Positions 1-10,645 of a DNA stretch of 64,000 nucleotides are shown here, one piece after another (positions within the stretch are counted from its first letter, which is position 1; every line of letters begins with the position of its first letter). The notes beneath the pieces were generated by a model. The model saw nothing but the letters and a program-made list of their open reading frames with translations, made no database searches and was not told the origin of the DNA. Origin of the DNA: Diadophis punctatus similis (taxonomy: Eukaryota; Chordata; Lepidosauria; Squamata; Dipsadidae); NCBI GenBank assembly GCA_023053685.1, contig JALIGW010000026.1, positions 4,652,206 to 4,716,205 on the forward strand. The letters are read 5' to 3'. The position numbers and the translations under genes were made by a program.

Positions 1-714
1 CTCATTCATATATTAACTGTCTAACGTGCCTTCTCGGCTAAACTGGGTTTTTGTTTCAAAACTTATAGTCAGGTTTTCCTGGTACACAAACAGAGGCGGG
101 GCTGGGTGTGTGAATCTGTCGATCCGAGATGGGGGAATTGACTTATCGACATGGTTATGAATCTGCTCTGCCCAAACAGCTTCGTGACTCACACCGGAGC
201 GATCCTCCCTTCCCTCTTTTTCTCTGGTCTGTTACGGCTGCCGTGTTCCCACAAGACACTTGCCCACATTAGACCCAAAGTTAGCACAGAAGGGCTTTTC
301 ACAAGACCTTGATTTTAGTGGAATGCTAAGATCGGTTTGATTTATTTTTTTAATTTAATTTTGCTCCTAAATGGGTTAATCCAGTAAGCCAATCGCAATT
401 GTAAAAAGTTGAAGCAACGAGTGATGACAGCACTCAGGGCTGCAACAAACTCTATTTGCTTTGCCAGAAATCCAATCTTCAAATCATGCTATAAAAAGAA
501 TCTCGTCTAAAGCCCGAGGAATGCAATGGATTAATATACAGAAAGCACTGAACCGTATCAGCTACTGGGCTGACTTGGTGCAATTATGATGTTCCTAAAA
601 ATGCAGTCGTTTATTCAGGACCACCAGAAGAAAAATATTCGTTCTTTTTTTAAAGGCAATTTTAAAATATTCTCATGTTTGAATCTTTGTAAACTAATTC
701 AAAAGAGGCAGATG
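1..714. other. Intergenic, nothing recognised
   Basis: AT-leaning unique-looking sequence. No coding frame, splice-bounded exon or terminal repeats could be recognised on either strand. Confidence 0.4.
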
Positions 715-1620
715 GGTCTAATAGTGAATGCACTAGGCTAGAAACGAGGTAGCTGGGAGTTCTGGTCCTCTCTTAGGCATGAAAGCCAACTGGGTGACTT
801 TGGGCCAATCACCAGGAGACTGTGAGTTCTAGTCCCCTTTTAGGCATGAAAGCCATCTGGGTGACTTTGGGCCAATCACAGGAGACGGTGAGTTCTAGTC
901 CCCTTTTAGGCATGAAAGCCATCTGGGTGACTTTGGGCCAATCACCAGGAGACTGTGAGTTCTAGTCCCCTTTTAGGCATGAAAGCCATCTGGGTGACTT
1001 TGGGCCAATCACCAGGAGACTGTGAGTTCTAGTCCCCTTTTAGGCATGAAAGCCATCTGGGTGACTTTGGGCCAATCACCAGGAGACTGTGAGTTCTAGT
1101 CCCCTTTTAGGCATGAAAGCCATCTGGGTGACTTTGGGCCAATCACCAGGAGACTGTGAGTTCTAGTCCCCTTTTAGGCATGAAAGCCCTCTGGGTGACT
1201 TTGGGCCAATCACAGGAGACGGTGAGTTCTAGTCCCCTTTTAGGCATGAAAGCCATCTGGGTGACTTTGGGCCAATCACCAGGAGACGGTGAGTTCTAGT
1301 TCCGCCTTAGGCACGAAAGCCAGCTAGGTGACTTTGGGCCAATCACCAGGAGATGGTGAGTTCTAGTTCCGCCTTAGGCACGAAAGCCAGCTAGGTGACT
1401 TTGGGCCAATCACCAGGAGACGGTGAGTTCTAATCCCCTCTTAGGCATGAAAGCCACCCCCCCCTCTCCCTCTCTCCCTCTCCCCCCCCCTCTCTCTCCA
1501 ACCCACCTCTCAATGTTGTGGGCGAAAATAGGAGGGGGAAGGAATATTAGCTAGGTTCACTTCCTTGAAATAATAGGTATGCTTGCAGTCCTGAGTTATT
1601 TATAAAAATAATAAAGATGG
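715..1620 (+). repeat. tRNA-type SINE copy enlarged by an internal minisatellite
   Basis: The left flank (about 715-790) and right flank (about 1,490-1,620, with the 'cccaacccacctc' block, a G-rich stretch and an AT-rich end) match the SINE-like copy at about 37,000-37,180. The element therefore looks like one SINE whose middle has been amplified about tenfold. Family name not known to me. Confidence 0.55.
785..1457. repeat. 67-bp minisatellite, about 10 copies
   Basis: The motif 'tgggtgactttgggccaatc' recurs at 791, 858, 924, 991, 1058, 1125, 1192 and 1258, then in a variant form at 1325 and 1392. Spacing is 66-67 bp. The 66-bp units carry the same one-base deletion ('cacagg' for 'caccagg'), and the last units share substitutions ('tccgcc', 'gcacg'), a pattern expected from segmental unit duplication. 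Confidence 0.9.
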
Positions 1621-2151
1621 GGGGGGGAGAGAGAACCTAAAGGTTAGGTTTACTGTGCAGAATAACTACTTGTTACTCAGTTTCATGGTTTTCCCCGTGC
1701 AAGCAACATAGTAGCTACTGCGTGTTGTATACGCTGTGATAGAGAGACAGAGAACTAAATTCAGCCCTATCATCACAAGCCCCCAATAACCTTAGCATCC
1801 TTCAGCTCCAGCTCCACTTAAATTTCTACTCAAGCCCCCTCTGCTGAATATTTGCAACCTATATAATTTTGCACAGTGTTGGTGCAGAAAGCACAGGAGC
1901 AGGAGTTAACAGGAAAGGTGGCAACCTGATCCAGCATCGAGATGCATTTGTCATTCAGTCTGTTATGAAAAAAACAAAGATTTTTTTTTTCCCTGATTGC
2001 CAAAGTTTCACTCCAGGCAATGAAACCGTGCAAAGGGCTTTAAGGAAAACTTGTGCTACCTTTCCGACAAAGATTTCACAACAGGTTTTGACTGCTATTT
2101 TTTTTAAAAAAAATCTTTCTCCGAAACATTCAGGTAAATGTTCCCTTAAAT
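1621..2151. other. Intergenic, nothing recognised
   Basis: No gene or repeat recognised apart from short homopolymers. The open frame at 1,869-2,279 runs into the adjacent inverted-repeat element and shows no coding features. Confidence 0.4.
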
Positions 2152-2257
2152 CAGAGGTCTTCAAACTTGGCAACTTTAAGACTCATGGACTTCAACTCCC
2201 AGAATTCTGGGAGTTGAAGTCCACAAGTCTTAAAGTTGCCAAGTTTGGGGACCCCTG
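2152..2257. mobile_element. Short palindromic hAT-type element, 106 bp
   Basis: Ends are CAGAGGTCTTCAAACTTGG and CCAAGTTTGGGGACCCCTG, near-complementary across the whole element. It is flanked by perfect 8-bp direct repeats CCTTAAAT at 2,144-2,151 and 2,258-2,265. CAG...CTG ends plus an 8-bp target duplication are typical of hAT elements. The core 'cttcaactcccagaattc' recurs in the copies at 9,751, 15,968 and 53,490. Confidence 0.85.
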
Positions 2258-2265
2258 CCTTAAAT

Positions 2266-2664
2266 TCAAGATTGGATGAGTCTTATTTTTTTTTAAAATT
2301 AAAGAGGAAGATTTTTTAAAAAGTTTTCTTTTTTCTCTTGAAGCTGAAAACTCTTGAGGTCACCTTCATTTTTCAGCCCTGGCCTTTTGGAAGAATAAAA
2401 TAATAATAATATTCTAACCTTGCTACTGGTCCTAGCCTAGTTTGTGAAATTGTCCTGAATTGGAAAGTGAGCATCTCTCACTTTTCTGCTTAGAGGGGGG
2501 GGGGAACAACCCTTGTGGTTTATTTGTGGGTCACAGCAACAAACTCCTGACCCGGCCTCAGGTAGCTCTAAAGTGGCAGTGGGTGCTTGGTTGAAGGCAG
2601 AGCCTGGAATCGCCCCTCCCCCCTTTTAAAATCCCAAACTTTGGGGAGATTGCCAGGGGAGGGA
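2266..2664. other. Intergenic, nothing recognised
   Basis: No gene, splice-bounded exon or element ends recognised. Short poly-T and poly-G runs only. Confidence 0.4.
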
Positions 2665-3490
2665 AGAAGGAAGGAAGGAAGGAAAGGAAGAAGGAAAGAG
2701 AGGGAGGGAGGACAGGGAGGGAAGAAGGAAGGAAGGAAAGAAGGAAAGGAAAGAAGGAAAGGGAGGGAGGACAGGGAGGAGGGAGGGAGGGAAGAAGGAA
2801 GGAAGACAGGAAAGAAGGAAAGGAAAGAAGGAAAGAAAGAAGGAAAGGAAAGAAGGAAAGGGAGGGAGGACAGGGAGAAGGGAGGGAGGGAAGAAGGAAG
2901 GAAACAAGGAAACAAGGAAACAAAGAAAGGAAAGAAGGAAAGGGAGGGAGGACAGGGAGGAGGGAGGGAGGGAAGAAGGAAGGAAGACAGGAAAGAAGGA
3001 AGGAAGGAAGGAAAGAAAGGAGGAAAGGAAAGAAGGAAAGGGAGGGAGGGAGGACAGGGAGAAGGGAGGGAGGGAAGAAGGAAGGAAGGAAGGAAAGAAA
3101 GAAAGAGAGGGAGGGAGGGAAGAAGGAAGGAAGACAGGAAAGAAGGAAAGGAAAGAAGGAAAGGGAGGGAGGACAGGGAGGAGGGAGGGAGGAAAGAAGG
3201 AAGGAAGACAGGAAAGAAGGAAGGAAGGAAGGAAAGAAAGGAGGAAAGGAAAGAAGGAAAGGGAGGGAGGACAGGGAGAAGGGAGGGAGGGAAGAAGGAA
3301 GGAAACAAGGAAACAAGGAAAGGGAGGGAGGACAGGGAGGAGGGAAGAAGGAAGGAAGGAAGGAAAGAAAGAAAGAGAGGGAGGGAGGGAAGAAGGAAGG
3401 AAGACAGGAAAGAAGGAAAGGAAAGAAGGAAAGAGAGGGAGGGAGGAGGACAGGGAGGAGGAAGGAAGGAGAAGGAGGGAAGGAAAAAAG
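2665..3490. repeat. Purine-only tract (AAGG/GAGG family), about 820 bp
   Basis: Nearly uninterrupted A and G on the plus strand, with higher-order repetition of blocks such as 'gggagggaggacagggag' every 80-190 bp. The long open frames of Lys/Arg/Glu/Gly on one strand and Pro/Ser/Phe/Leu on the other are products of base composition. Confidence 0.95.
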
Positions 3491-3624
3491 GAATTCCCCT
3501 CATCCTCAGTCAAAGTAGCACTGTGTTCCACTGACATCCCCCAACTTTCCAGCCTCCAATACTGGATTGGGCGCTCAAAACCGGACAGGCACTGGAGCGC
3601 TCCTTTAGCAAAGGGTCCCACCTG

Positions 3625-3627
<3 letters not shown>

Positions 3628-3691
<64 letters not shown>

Positions 3692-3697
3692 TTTTTC

Positions 3698-3760
<63 letters not shown>

Positions 3761-3768
3761 TTTCTTTC
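3628..3768. repeat. (CTTT)n microsatellite
   Basis: About 35 CTTT units with one TTTTCC interruption. The pyrimidines are on the plus strand, opposite in polarity to the purine tract just upstream. Confidence 0.95.
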
Positions 3769-3779
3769 CAGACTACCCG

Positions 3780-4345
3780 GCGCCTCCCGGAACTCCCCCC
3801 CCTCGCCCCCCCCGCAATGCCACATCTCTTCGGCCTCTCCCCAACCCTACTCCCCAAATCTCCCCCCAAGCCCCCTCCCCAAATCTCCCCATCTCACTCC
3901 CCCCCCTTCCTTTCCTCTTTAGTGGGGCTACTGCCGCGGCTCCCAACTTTGCGGGCTCGAGAAGGACCCCAGCCGTAGCCAAAGCGCAGCGCCCCATCGG
4001 AAGTGGGGGCGCCTCCCCCACCCCCACCCCGCTGGGTCTCCCCAGGATTTTTTAAATCTTTTTTTTTTCTGGGATCCTACCTAGCTGGGCAGTGGATGAA
4101 TCAGAGCGGCTCTGTAAGAATCCCAGGCGGCGGAGACGGCAGAGAAAGGGAGAAAGATCCGGCTGGGCTGGGCTGGGCTGGGAGGGGTCGGGCCGAGCCC
4201 CCCCACTGCCCGCCTCTTCTCCTCCCCCGCCCTGCGCTCCGCCCTGCGCTCTGGAGGCTGCAGGCCACGCAGAAGCGGCTCCGGGGAGGAGGCTGGGCAG
4301 GACTGGCCGGATACGTTGCAAAGCGGGCTTCTCGCGCGTAATAAC
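3780..4345. promoter_or_regulatory. GC- and CpG-rich segment, possible promoter of a neighbouring gene
   Basis: Composition changes abruptly to GC-rich with many CpGs (for example 'ggcggagacggcag', 'gggtcgggccgag', 'cttctcgcgcgtaa'). It stops where a CR1 sequence begins near 4,350. As I recall, GSN lies on the far side of RAB14 in mammals, so a promoter for a leftward or alternative GSN transcript is possible. No exon could be assigned. Confidence 0.35.
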
Positions 4346-4363
4346 GCTGGGATGGGAACTGAT

Positions 4364-4578
4364 GATGGAGAGAAGCAACTTAGAACTTAGGAGGAATTTC
4401 CTGACTGCGGGGACAATTCATCAGGGGGCTCCAGAAGTTGTGGGTGCTCCATCCCTGGAGGTTTTCAACAAGGGGCTGGACAACCCTGTGTCTGAAATGG
4501 TGCAGGGTCTCCTGCTGGAGCAGGGGGTTGGAGTAGATGACCTCCAAGGTCCCTCCCAGCTCTATTCTGATGAAAGGA
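4364..4578 (+). mobile_element. CR1 LINE 3'-end fragment
   Basis: Contains the CR1 3' segment seen many times in this window: 'gagagaagcaacttagaac', 'ggaatttcctgac', then 'gatgacctccaaggtccc' and 'cagctctattctgatg'. Non-coding. Confidence 0.85.
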
Positions 4579-4927
4579 TGTGGAGACTCTAGAAAGAGTG
4601 CAGAGAAGAGCCACAAAGAGGATTAGGGGACTGGAGGCTAAAACATATGAAGAATGGTTGCAGGAATTGGGTATGTCTAGTTTGATGAAAAGAAGAACTA
4701 GGGGAGAGATGATAGCAGTGTTCCAATATCTCAGGGGTTGCCACAAAGAAGAGGGAGTCAAACTATTCTCCAAAGCACCTGAGGGCAGAACAAGAAGCAA
4801 TGGGTGGAAACTAAACAAAGAGAGAAGCAACTTAGAACTAAAGAGAAATTTCCTGACAGTTAGAACAATTAATCCGTGGAACAGCTTGCCTCCAGAAGTT
4901 GTGAATGCTCCAACACTGGATGTTTTT

Positions 4928-7472
4928 TTTTTAATTCAAAAAAGTTTTATTAGTACAAACTTACATAAGTAGTAGCAAAATATTAAATATAAAGTACAAA
5001 CATTTTTGTTTTTTTCTCCCCCCCCCAAACCCACCCCCTTCCCTCCCCACCTCCCCCCCGGACTTCCCAGAGATAATACAGGGCATAATAATAAATTTAA
5101 ATTGTTAATAAAAAGAGAAAGAAAAAAGGAAAAAAAGAACACTATTTTTAAAAAACTTCAACTCCAAATTATACACTGCTAATATATCGCATTTGTATAC
5201 AATAGTAAAGATACAAAAAAAGAGAAGAAAAAAAAAGAAGAAAGAAAGAAAGAGAAAACTCTTTAACAATACAAACAAACAAACCTCCTACCTCCTCCCT
5301 TCAGTCCTCTATCTTATACAAGGTAAATGTTACATAAGTAATAACTAAATATAAAATACACAAATCTTAAACTAATATTATTGACATTAAAAATAACCTC
5401 TAAGATAAAACTTAACTAAATGTTACATAAGTGATCATCAAATATTAAATTTCATCATGATATTAATAAGATAATATTATTCTAAATTAATTCACTAACT
5501 TCAATAAACAAAAAAAAGAAAATGAAAGAAGAATAAACAAATCTTCAACAAACTATATATATCTAATATTATCAACATTAAAAATAACCTCAAAATTATA
5601 TAAAACTTAACTAAATATTGCATAAGTAATCATTAGATAGGGAAAAGATAAAATACAATCATATTAGTCTCTATCCGTCCAATATATTTCAACATCACAT
5701 CGTTTTGTATCTTGATAGTTCATCTTTTAATAGTTCAATAAATTCGAATTTGTCGAGTCGTCTCCCGTCTAATCCCAAACCTCCATCTCCTTTTCCCCAG
5801 CTATCTGATTCAGGCACTCCTTTTGAATTTTTGAATCTATTTCCTTTTGATCCATCAAAGGTGGCTTCCCCTCCTCCTCCTCTTTTATTTTCATACATCC
5901 TTCCTCTGGAATCTTGGATATATCGGCCTTTAGAACATTGACATAAAATTCAGTAGCTTTTTTTATCGTGTTGAGCCGGTATCTTTTTCCAGAAAATTTC
6001 ACTGCTACTCCAACTGGCGCTTCCCATTTATATTGTAAATTTAATCTCTTAAATTCATCAATCAAAAAAGTATAGCTTTTTCTGGCTTTAAGCATTTTAG
6101 AGGGGATTTCTTTCCAAATCTTTAGTTCCTGACCATTCACCATAAGATTATTGTTAAACGTTGCTTGTATAATTCTGTTCCGTAGAGCTCTTGTGGTAAA
6201 ATATATGACAATATCCCTTGGTAAATGCTTTTGTTTAGCGTACCACGAATTGATTCTGTATATTTTGTCGATTTGTGTAGCCAATTCCGCTTTAGAAATT
6301 CCAGACACCTGATCCAATATGTCAACCATCCTGCCTTTTAAATTTTCATATAATCCTTCTTTCAAACCTCTAATCCTTATAGCAACTTCCATGGATCTGA
6401 ACTGAGTCATTAAGACCTCTTTTTCAAAATTTGCAATGTCATTTTGGATTTTATCTATGTAATTCACCGAAGTTGCCAAAGCTTGTTTATTTGTTTCAAT
6501 ACGTTCTGCCAAAACTTCAATATTTGTTGCTAAGCCTTTGCAAACCTCTAACACATCAAATCTTAGTTGTTGATTCATATTCTTCAAAGCAGCCTGCATT
6601 TTTTTGTCTATCTCACTTATTTTCTGGTTAAATTCCAAAGTAAGTTCATGTTTCATAATCTTTAAATTATTTAATAAATTTTCAGGTGTCAAAAGCTGTG
6701 GAGGTGTTAGCTCGGTGTTAAGTTGCATTTTAGAAATATATCCAGATGAATAGTCATTTCTTTTAGTCAAAACAATCTTTCCAGACTTTGAAGCCATTGG
6801 TGTTTCAAAAGAGTACAAAAAAGAAAGAAAGCCAGATGCCTGATTAAAGTTCTTTCCAGTTTAAAAATCAGATAGTCTTTTATTATTGGAAATATTTCTA
6901 TTATAACTTTAATCCAGAGTTAGGAGACAGAGAGAGAAAAAACCATTTTTCCAAGTTAAAAGTTTCCATAAGAGAGAGAGAGGGGAAAAAAAAAGCCTCT
7001 GGGAAAACGAAAGTCACTTTCACTTCTCAATCGCCATATTGTTACTCTGTTTCCTTTGTTCCCTTGCCGAAGTGAAAGCTTGCCCAGGAGTTGAAAAAAA
7101 AAGGAAAAAAGAGGTTTCAGTACTTGCCCATCTCACGCCTGTTTCTCTCTGTCTGCTTCTGTAGTTTAAATATAATTATAAATCCCATTCTTGAAGCAGC
7201 GGCTGGTCACGACATCTAGCTCTGCAAAAGCAGAGGTTTCCTGATCTTCGGAGCTGGAGACAGGCTGCATGGGGAGCTCTCCCTTCGCGCCCTACCAGAT
7301 GGCTCCTAGGGCGCTGGGGGGGGCTCTACCCCACCTGTCAGGCTCTCATCTCTCCCCTTTGCCTGGGGAAGAGATTTCAAAGCCGCCAGACAGCTGTTCT
7401 GGCGGCTTTTAACAAAGATCGGAAAGGCGTCCAACAAGGGACGTCCGCGATGAAGCGCTCCAAACCGGAAGT
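4928..7472 (-). mobile_element. L1-type retrotransposon with ORF1 and no ORF2 (HAL1-like)
   Basis: Read on the minus strand: a 5' leader (7,472-6,819) starting with a GC-rich TTCCGGTTTGG-type end, an intact ORF1 (6,818-5,769), then about 840 bp of AT-rich untranslated sequence ending in AATAAAAC...AAAAAA near 4,930. A perfect 19-bp target-site duplication flanks it. A full L1 would carry roughly 3.8 kb of endonuclease/reverse transcriptase ORF2 here, and none is present, even as remnants. The 3' part contains duplicated blocks sharing 'cattaaaaataacctc' (5,386 and 5,576). The exact duplication and open ORF1 suggest a fairly recent insertion, mobilised by another element's machinery. Confidence 0.75.
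5769..6818 (-). CDS. L1-type ORF1 protein (coiled coil, RRM, C-terminal domain), 349 aa
   Basis: An intact 349-codon frame from ATG at 6,818 to a stop at 5,769. ORF1p is the RNA-binding chaperone that packages L1 RNA in the cytoplasm. Residues about 55-145 are heptad-rich and helix-like (coiled coil). Residues about 147-154 read IRIRGLKE and 200-207 PRDIVIYF, the positions of conserved L1 RRM segments. Residues 273-290 (YKWEAPVGVAVKFSGKRY) match the C-terminal-domain block. The last about 45 residues are charged and form an atypical tail. The length fits L1 ORF1 (about 340-370 aa). It is the only reading frame of the element. A second ATG eight codons downstream (M8) is an alternative start. 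Confidence 0.85.
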   Translation of the reverse strand: MYSFETPMASKSGKIVLTKRNDYSSGYISKMQLNTELTPPQLLTPENLLNNLKIMKHELTLEFNQKISEIDKKMQAALKNMNQQLRFDVLEVCKGLATNIEVLAERIETNKQALATSVNYIDKIQNDIANFEKEVLMTQFRSMEVAIRIRGLKEGLYENLKGRMVDILDQVSGISKAELATQIDKIYRINSWYAKQKHLPRDIVIYFTTRALRNRIIQATFNNNLMVNGQELKIWKEIPSKMLKARKSYTFLIDEFKRLNLQYKWEAPVGVAVKFSGKRYRLNTIKKATEFYVNVLKADISKIPEEGCMKIKEEEEGKPPLMDQKEIDSKIQKECLNQIAGEKEMEVWD

Positions 7473-7609
7473 CCAACACTGGATGTTTTTAAGAAGATGT
7501 TGGATAACCATTTGTCTGAAGTAGTGTTGGGTTTCCTGCCTAAGCAGGGGGATGGACTAGAAGACCTCCAAGGTCCTTCCAACTCTGTTGTTGTTGTTGT
7601 TTTTATTAT

Positions 7610-7905
7610 TATTATTATTGATATTCTCCAAAAGCACCTGAGGGCAGGACAAGAAGCAATGGATGGAAACTAACCAAGGGAGAGAAGCAACCTAGAACTA
7701 AGGAGGAATTTCCTGACAGTGAGAACAATTAGCCAGTGGAACGGCTTGCCTCCACAAGTTGTGGGCGCTCCAACACTGGAGGCTTTTAAGACGAGATTGG
7801 ACAGCCCCTTGTCTGAAATGCATAGGGTCTCCTGCTTGAGCAGGGGGCTGGACTAGATGACCTCCAAGGTCCCTTCCAGCTCTGTTATTCTTTAATTCTG
7901 GATGT
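7610..7905 (+). mobile_element. CR1 LINE 3' fragment
   Basis: Second CR1 3' end directly after the split copy: 'tctccaaaagcacctgaggg', 'gaggaatttcctgacag', 'ggactagatgacctccaagg', ending 'cagctctgttattctttaat'. Non-coding. Confidence 0.85.
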
Positions 7906-8276
7906 TGTTATCCAAGAACCCCACAGTTGGTGCCTGAGCTGCGTGCAACTTCTCTAGTGAAGCCAGCTTTCCTCCCCCTCCCTCCCCCAAAATTGGGCTC
8001 CTTCCTTGGATACTGGGGTAGACTGCCCCTAGCAAGTGGAGATTTATTTCGTCCGCCCCAGCTCTTTCTGAAGAGGAGCCTCAAGAAAGGCAGTCCTACC
8101 CATGCTGATGTGTTTACAGGAGCAGAAAAGTATCCATGCGTTTATAAACATGAGGCCAATGGAAGCACCCTTCTTAAGCGGTCAACTTGTTCACAGGTTG
8201 TCCCTGGCCCCATGACTGCTTTTCCACAGCCTTCTGCCCTTGAACTACAGTTCCCATCATCCTCAGTCACCGTGGT

Positions 8277-9085
8277 TTGACAGGTGATCGAATCACAGCT
8301 TGCAGAGATGCCAGAGATGTCCTCCTAGACCCACAGCTAAAATTGGAGCAACATCTGTCAGCTGTGGCTAGGGGGACCTTTGCACAGGTCCGTCTCGTGC
8401 ACCAATTGCGACCCTTCTTGGAGAGGGAGGCTTTGCTCACAGTCACTCATGCCCTTGTCACCTCACGGCTGGACTACTGTAACGCGCTCTACATGGGGCT
8501 ACCCTCAAAGAGCATCCGGAGACTACAATTGGTACAGAATGCGGCTGCGCGAGCTGTGGTGGGTGTTTTGAGATACACCCACGTAACACCTGTCCTCCGT
8601 CAGCTGCATTGGTTGCCTATTAGTCTCCTGTTGTAATTTAAGGTGTTGGTTTTGACCTTTAAAGCCCTACATGGCTCAGGACCAGGCTACCTCCGGGACC
8701 GCATCCTACCACATACCTCCCTACGACCAGTTAGGTCCCACAGAGTTGGCCTCCTCCAGGTCCCATCAGGCAAACAATGTTGGTTGGTGGGTCCACGGGG
8801 GAGAGCCTTCTCTGTGGGAGCCCCATCTCTCTGGAACCAACTCCCACCAGAGATCCGGATTATCCCCACCCTACTGGCCTTCTGTAAAGCCGTAAAAACA
8901 TGGCTCTTCCGGCAGGCGGGTTGAAGAAAAAGATCGGATTCCCCCATGAATGAATGGTTTTTAAAGTTGTGTAATGTTTTAAATTTATATATTATTGTAT
9001 TGTTCTTATTCCTGTTGTATGCCGCCCTGAGTCCTACGGGATTGGGCGGCCTATAAGAACTTTTAATTAAATTAAATTAAAGAAT
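8277..9085 (+). pseudogene. L2-type LINE, 3' end of reverse transcriptase ORF plus 3' UTR
   Basis: The frame at 8,277-8,636 carries the L2/CR1-type RT C-terminal motif SRLDYCNALYMGLPSKSI followed by LQLVQNAAARAV and LHWLP. After a stop at 8,634-8,636 the same protein resumes at 8,643-8,924 with FKALHGSGPGYL and SLWNQLPPEI. A 3' UTR hairpin 'gccgccctgagtcctacgg ... gggcggc' precedes a TTAAATTAAATT tail. It is 5'-truncated and broken by at least one stop, so it is a dead copy. Similar minus-strand fragments lie at 43,200 and 61,700. Confidence 0.85.
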
Positions 9086-9742
9086 CCTAACTGAAACATC
9101 TGTCTGTCCATCTTCTGCTAGATTAGAACAACACAGGTAACCTGAGGATACCCTACTGTATATTTTAAAATTAAACTTTGGCTTGATCCTTTCATTGTCG
9201 TAATTCATCTGGACCGTGTTGAGATCCCCAAAATTGATTTTGTTCGGCCTTTGCCACGGGGTTCCAGCGTTTATTGGTGGCAGATGGAACGCTGTAATAC
9301 ATCTCTTTTTTTTTTTTTTTTTTAAAAGCTTCCCTTTTTATGGTTAACTTCAAAATGTCTGAGGAAGAACTGGAAAGGAGTTGGAAAGAGTGAGTCATTT
9401 CTCGAAGGAGGAAGGAAAGAAAGAAAGAGGATCCAACTTCAAAAGGAACTTTTCTGGAGGAACCACATTGCAAGCCTAAGAACGGTGGGAAAAGGCAGAC
9501 GGGTGTTCTCACAAAAGGAAGAACATTTTGTGCCAGTCTAAAGGGCTTCTCCAAAGTTGATCACTCTTTATGACTCTCTTCATTAGATCTACCACACCCA
9601 ATATCTGATATATGGCCATTTCTGGCTGCAGTTGCTGGAAATTTTAATTCATTTAGGGATGGATCATCTTGCAGGATATTTATCTATGGAGTGACCAGGA
9701 TTTGATGCCAGACAATTGTTGAGAAAGTGAGGGGCCTACAGC
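9086..9742. other. Intergenic, nothing recognised
   Basis: Apart from a poly-T run near 9,306-9,322, no gene or repeat structure recognised. Confidence 0.4.
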
Positions 9743-9750
9743 CATTAAAC

Positions 9751-9879
9751 CAGTGTTTCTTAACCTTGGGAACTATAAGATATGTGGACTTCAACTCCCA
9801 GAATTCTATAGCTGGCATGCTGAGAATTCTGGGAGTTGAAGTCCGTGTGCGTCTTAAAGTTTCTTAAAGAGAAATACTG
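9751..9879. mobile_element. Short palindromic hAT-type element, 129 bp
   Basis: CAGTGTTTCTTAACC...AAATACTG ends. The flanks CATTAAAC (9,743-9,750) and CATTAAAT (9,880-9,887) form an 8-bp duplication with one change. The core shares 'ggacttcaactcccagaatt' and its complement with the 2,152 element. Confidence 0.8.
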
Positions 9880-10039
9880 CATTAAATTAATTTACCTCCC
9901 TGATATTGCTATTAAACATCTGGCTTCAGCTAGATTGAGCTTTATAATGCAGCTCGTCCTTCAATTACAACCATTCATTTTGGCGACCATTTCCAAATTA
10001 CAACGGCCCTGAATTTATTTATGACTGAACCTTGCACTT

Positions 10040-10332
10040 ACGACCGTTGCAACCGTTGGTGAAATCCATTTTTTTACTACCAGTTCTGTGGGCGTGGCTT
10101 GGTGGGCGTGGCAGGGGAAGTATACTGCAAAACCCCCATTCCCTCCCAACTCCTGGGGGAAGGATATTGCCAAATCTCCATTCCCACCCCACTCTGGCGC
10201 CAGCCAGAGGTGGTATTTGCCGGTTCTCCGAACTACTCAATATTTCCACTACCGGTTCTCCGAACTACTCAATATTTCCACTACCGGTTCTCCAGAACCT
10301 GTCAGAACCTGCTGGATTTCACCCCTGGTTGA
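10040..10332. mobile_element. Degenerate hAT-like repeat ending in '...ggatttcacccctgg'
   Basis: Ends 'ggtgaaatcca' (about 10,058) and 'tggatttcacc' (about 10,312) are inverted. Inside, a 32-bp block beginning 'ccggttctccgaactactc' is directly duplicated (about 10,220 and 10,252). Target duplication not resolved. Confidence 0.5.
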
Positions 10333-10394
10333 CTCCCTCTTCTTTGGGGCAGCCTCTCAAATATTGGAACACTACCATCATGCCCCCCCTAGTG

Positions 10395-10645
10395 TAGAAT
10401 AGAATAACAGAGTTGGGAGGGACCTTGGAGGTCTTCTAGTCCAACCCCCTACTCAAACAGGAAACCCTGTACCATTTCAGACAAATGTCCAATCTCTTCT
10501 TAAAAACCTCCAGTGTTGGAGCATTCACAACTTCTGGAGGCAAGTTGTTCCACCTATTAATTGTTCACACTGTCAGGAAATTCCTCCTTAGTCCTTCTTT
10601 TCATTAAACTAGACATACCCAATTCCTGAAACCGTTCTTCGTTTC
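10395..10645 (-). mobile_element. CR1 LINE 3' fragment (minus)
   Basis: Reverse complement of the CR1 3' end: 'gagttgggagggaccttgg', 'tctagtccaacccc', 'caggaaattcctccttagtc', 'attaaactagacatacccaa'. Confidence 0.85.

Larger units (their letters stand above)
4579..7590 (+). mobile_element. CR1 LINE 3' fragment split by an L1-type insertion
   Basis: The left part (4,579-4,927) and right part (7,473-about 7,590) form one CR1 3' end ('gaaagagtgcagagaagagc' to 'gacctccaaggtccttcc'), interrupted by 2.5 kb of L1-type sequence. The 19 bp around 'caacactggatg' occur on both sides of the insertion (4,909-4,927 and 7,472-7,490) as a target-site duplication. The tail passes into a short GTT/ATT run. Confidence 0.85.

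Noticed and set aside
785..1457. CRISPR-like spaced repeats
   Set aside because: The 67-bp units are contiguous tandem repeats without unique spacers, in a vertebrate genome, within a SINE.
2558..3534. Long open frames of 250-400 codons on both strands
   Set aside because: Produced by purine-only or CTTT sequence, which has no stop codons; no start context, no splice logic, all frames open.
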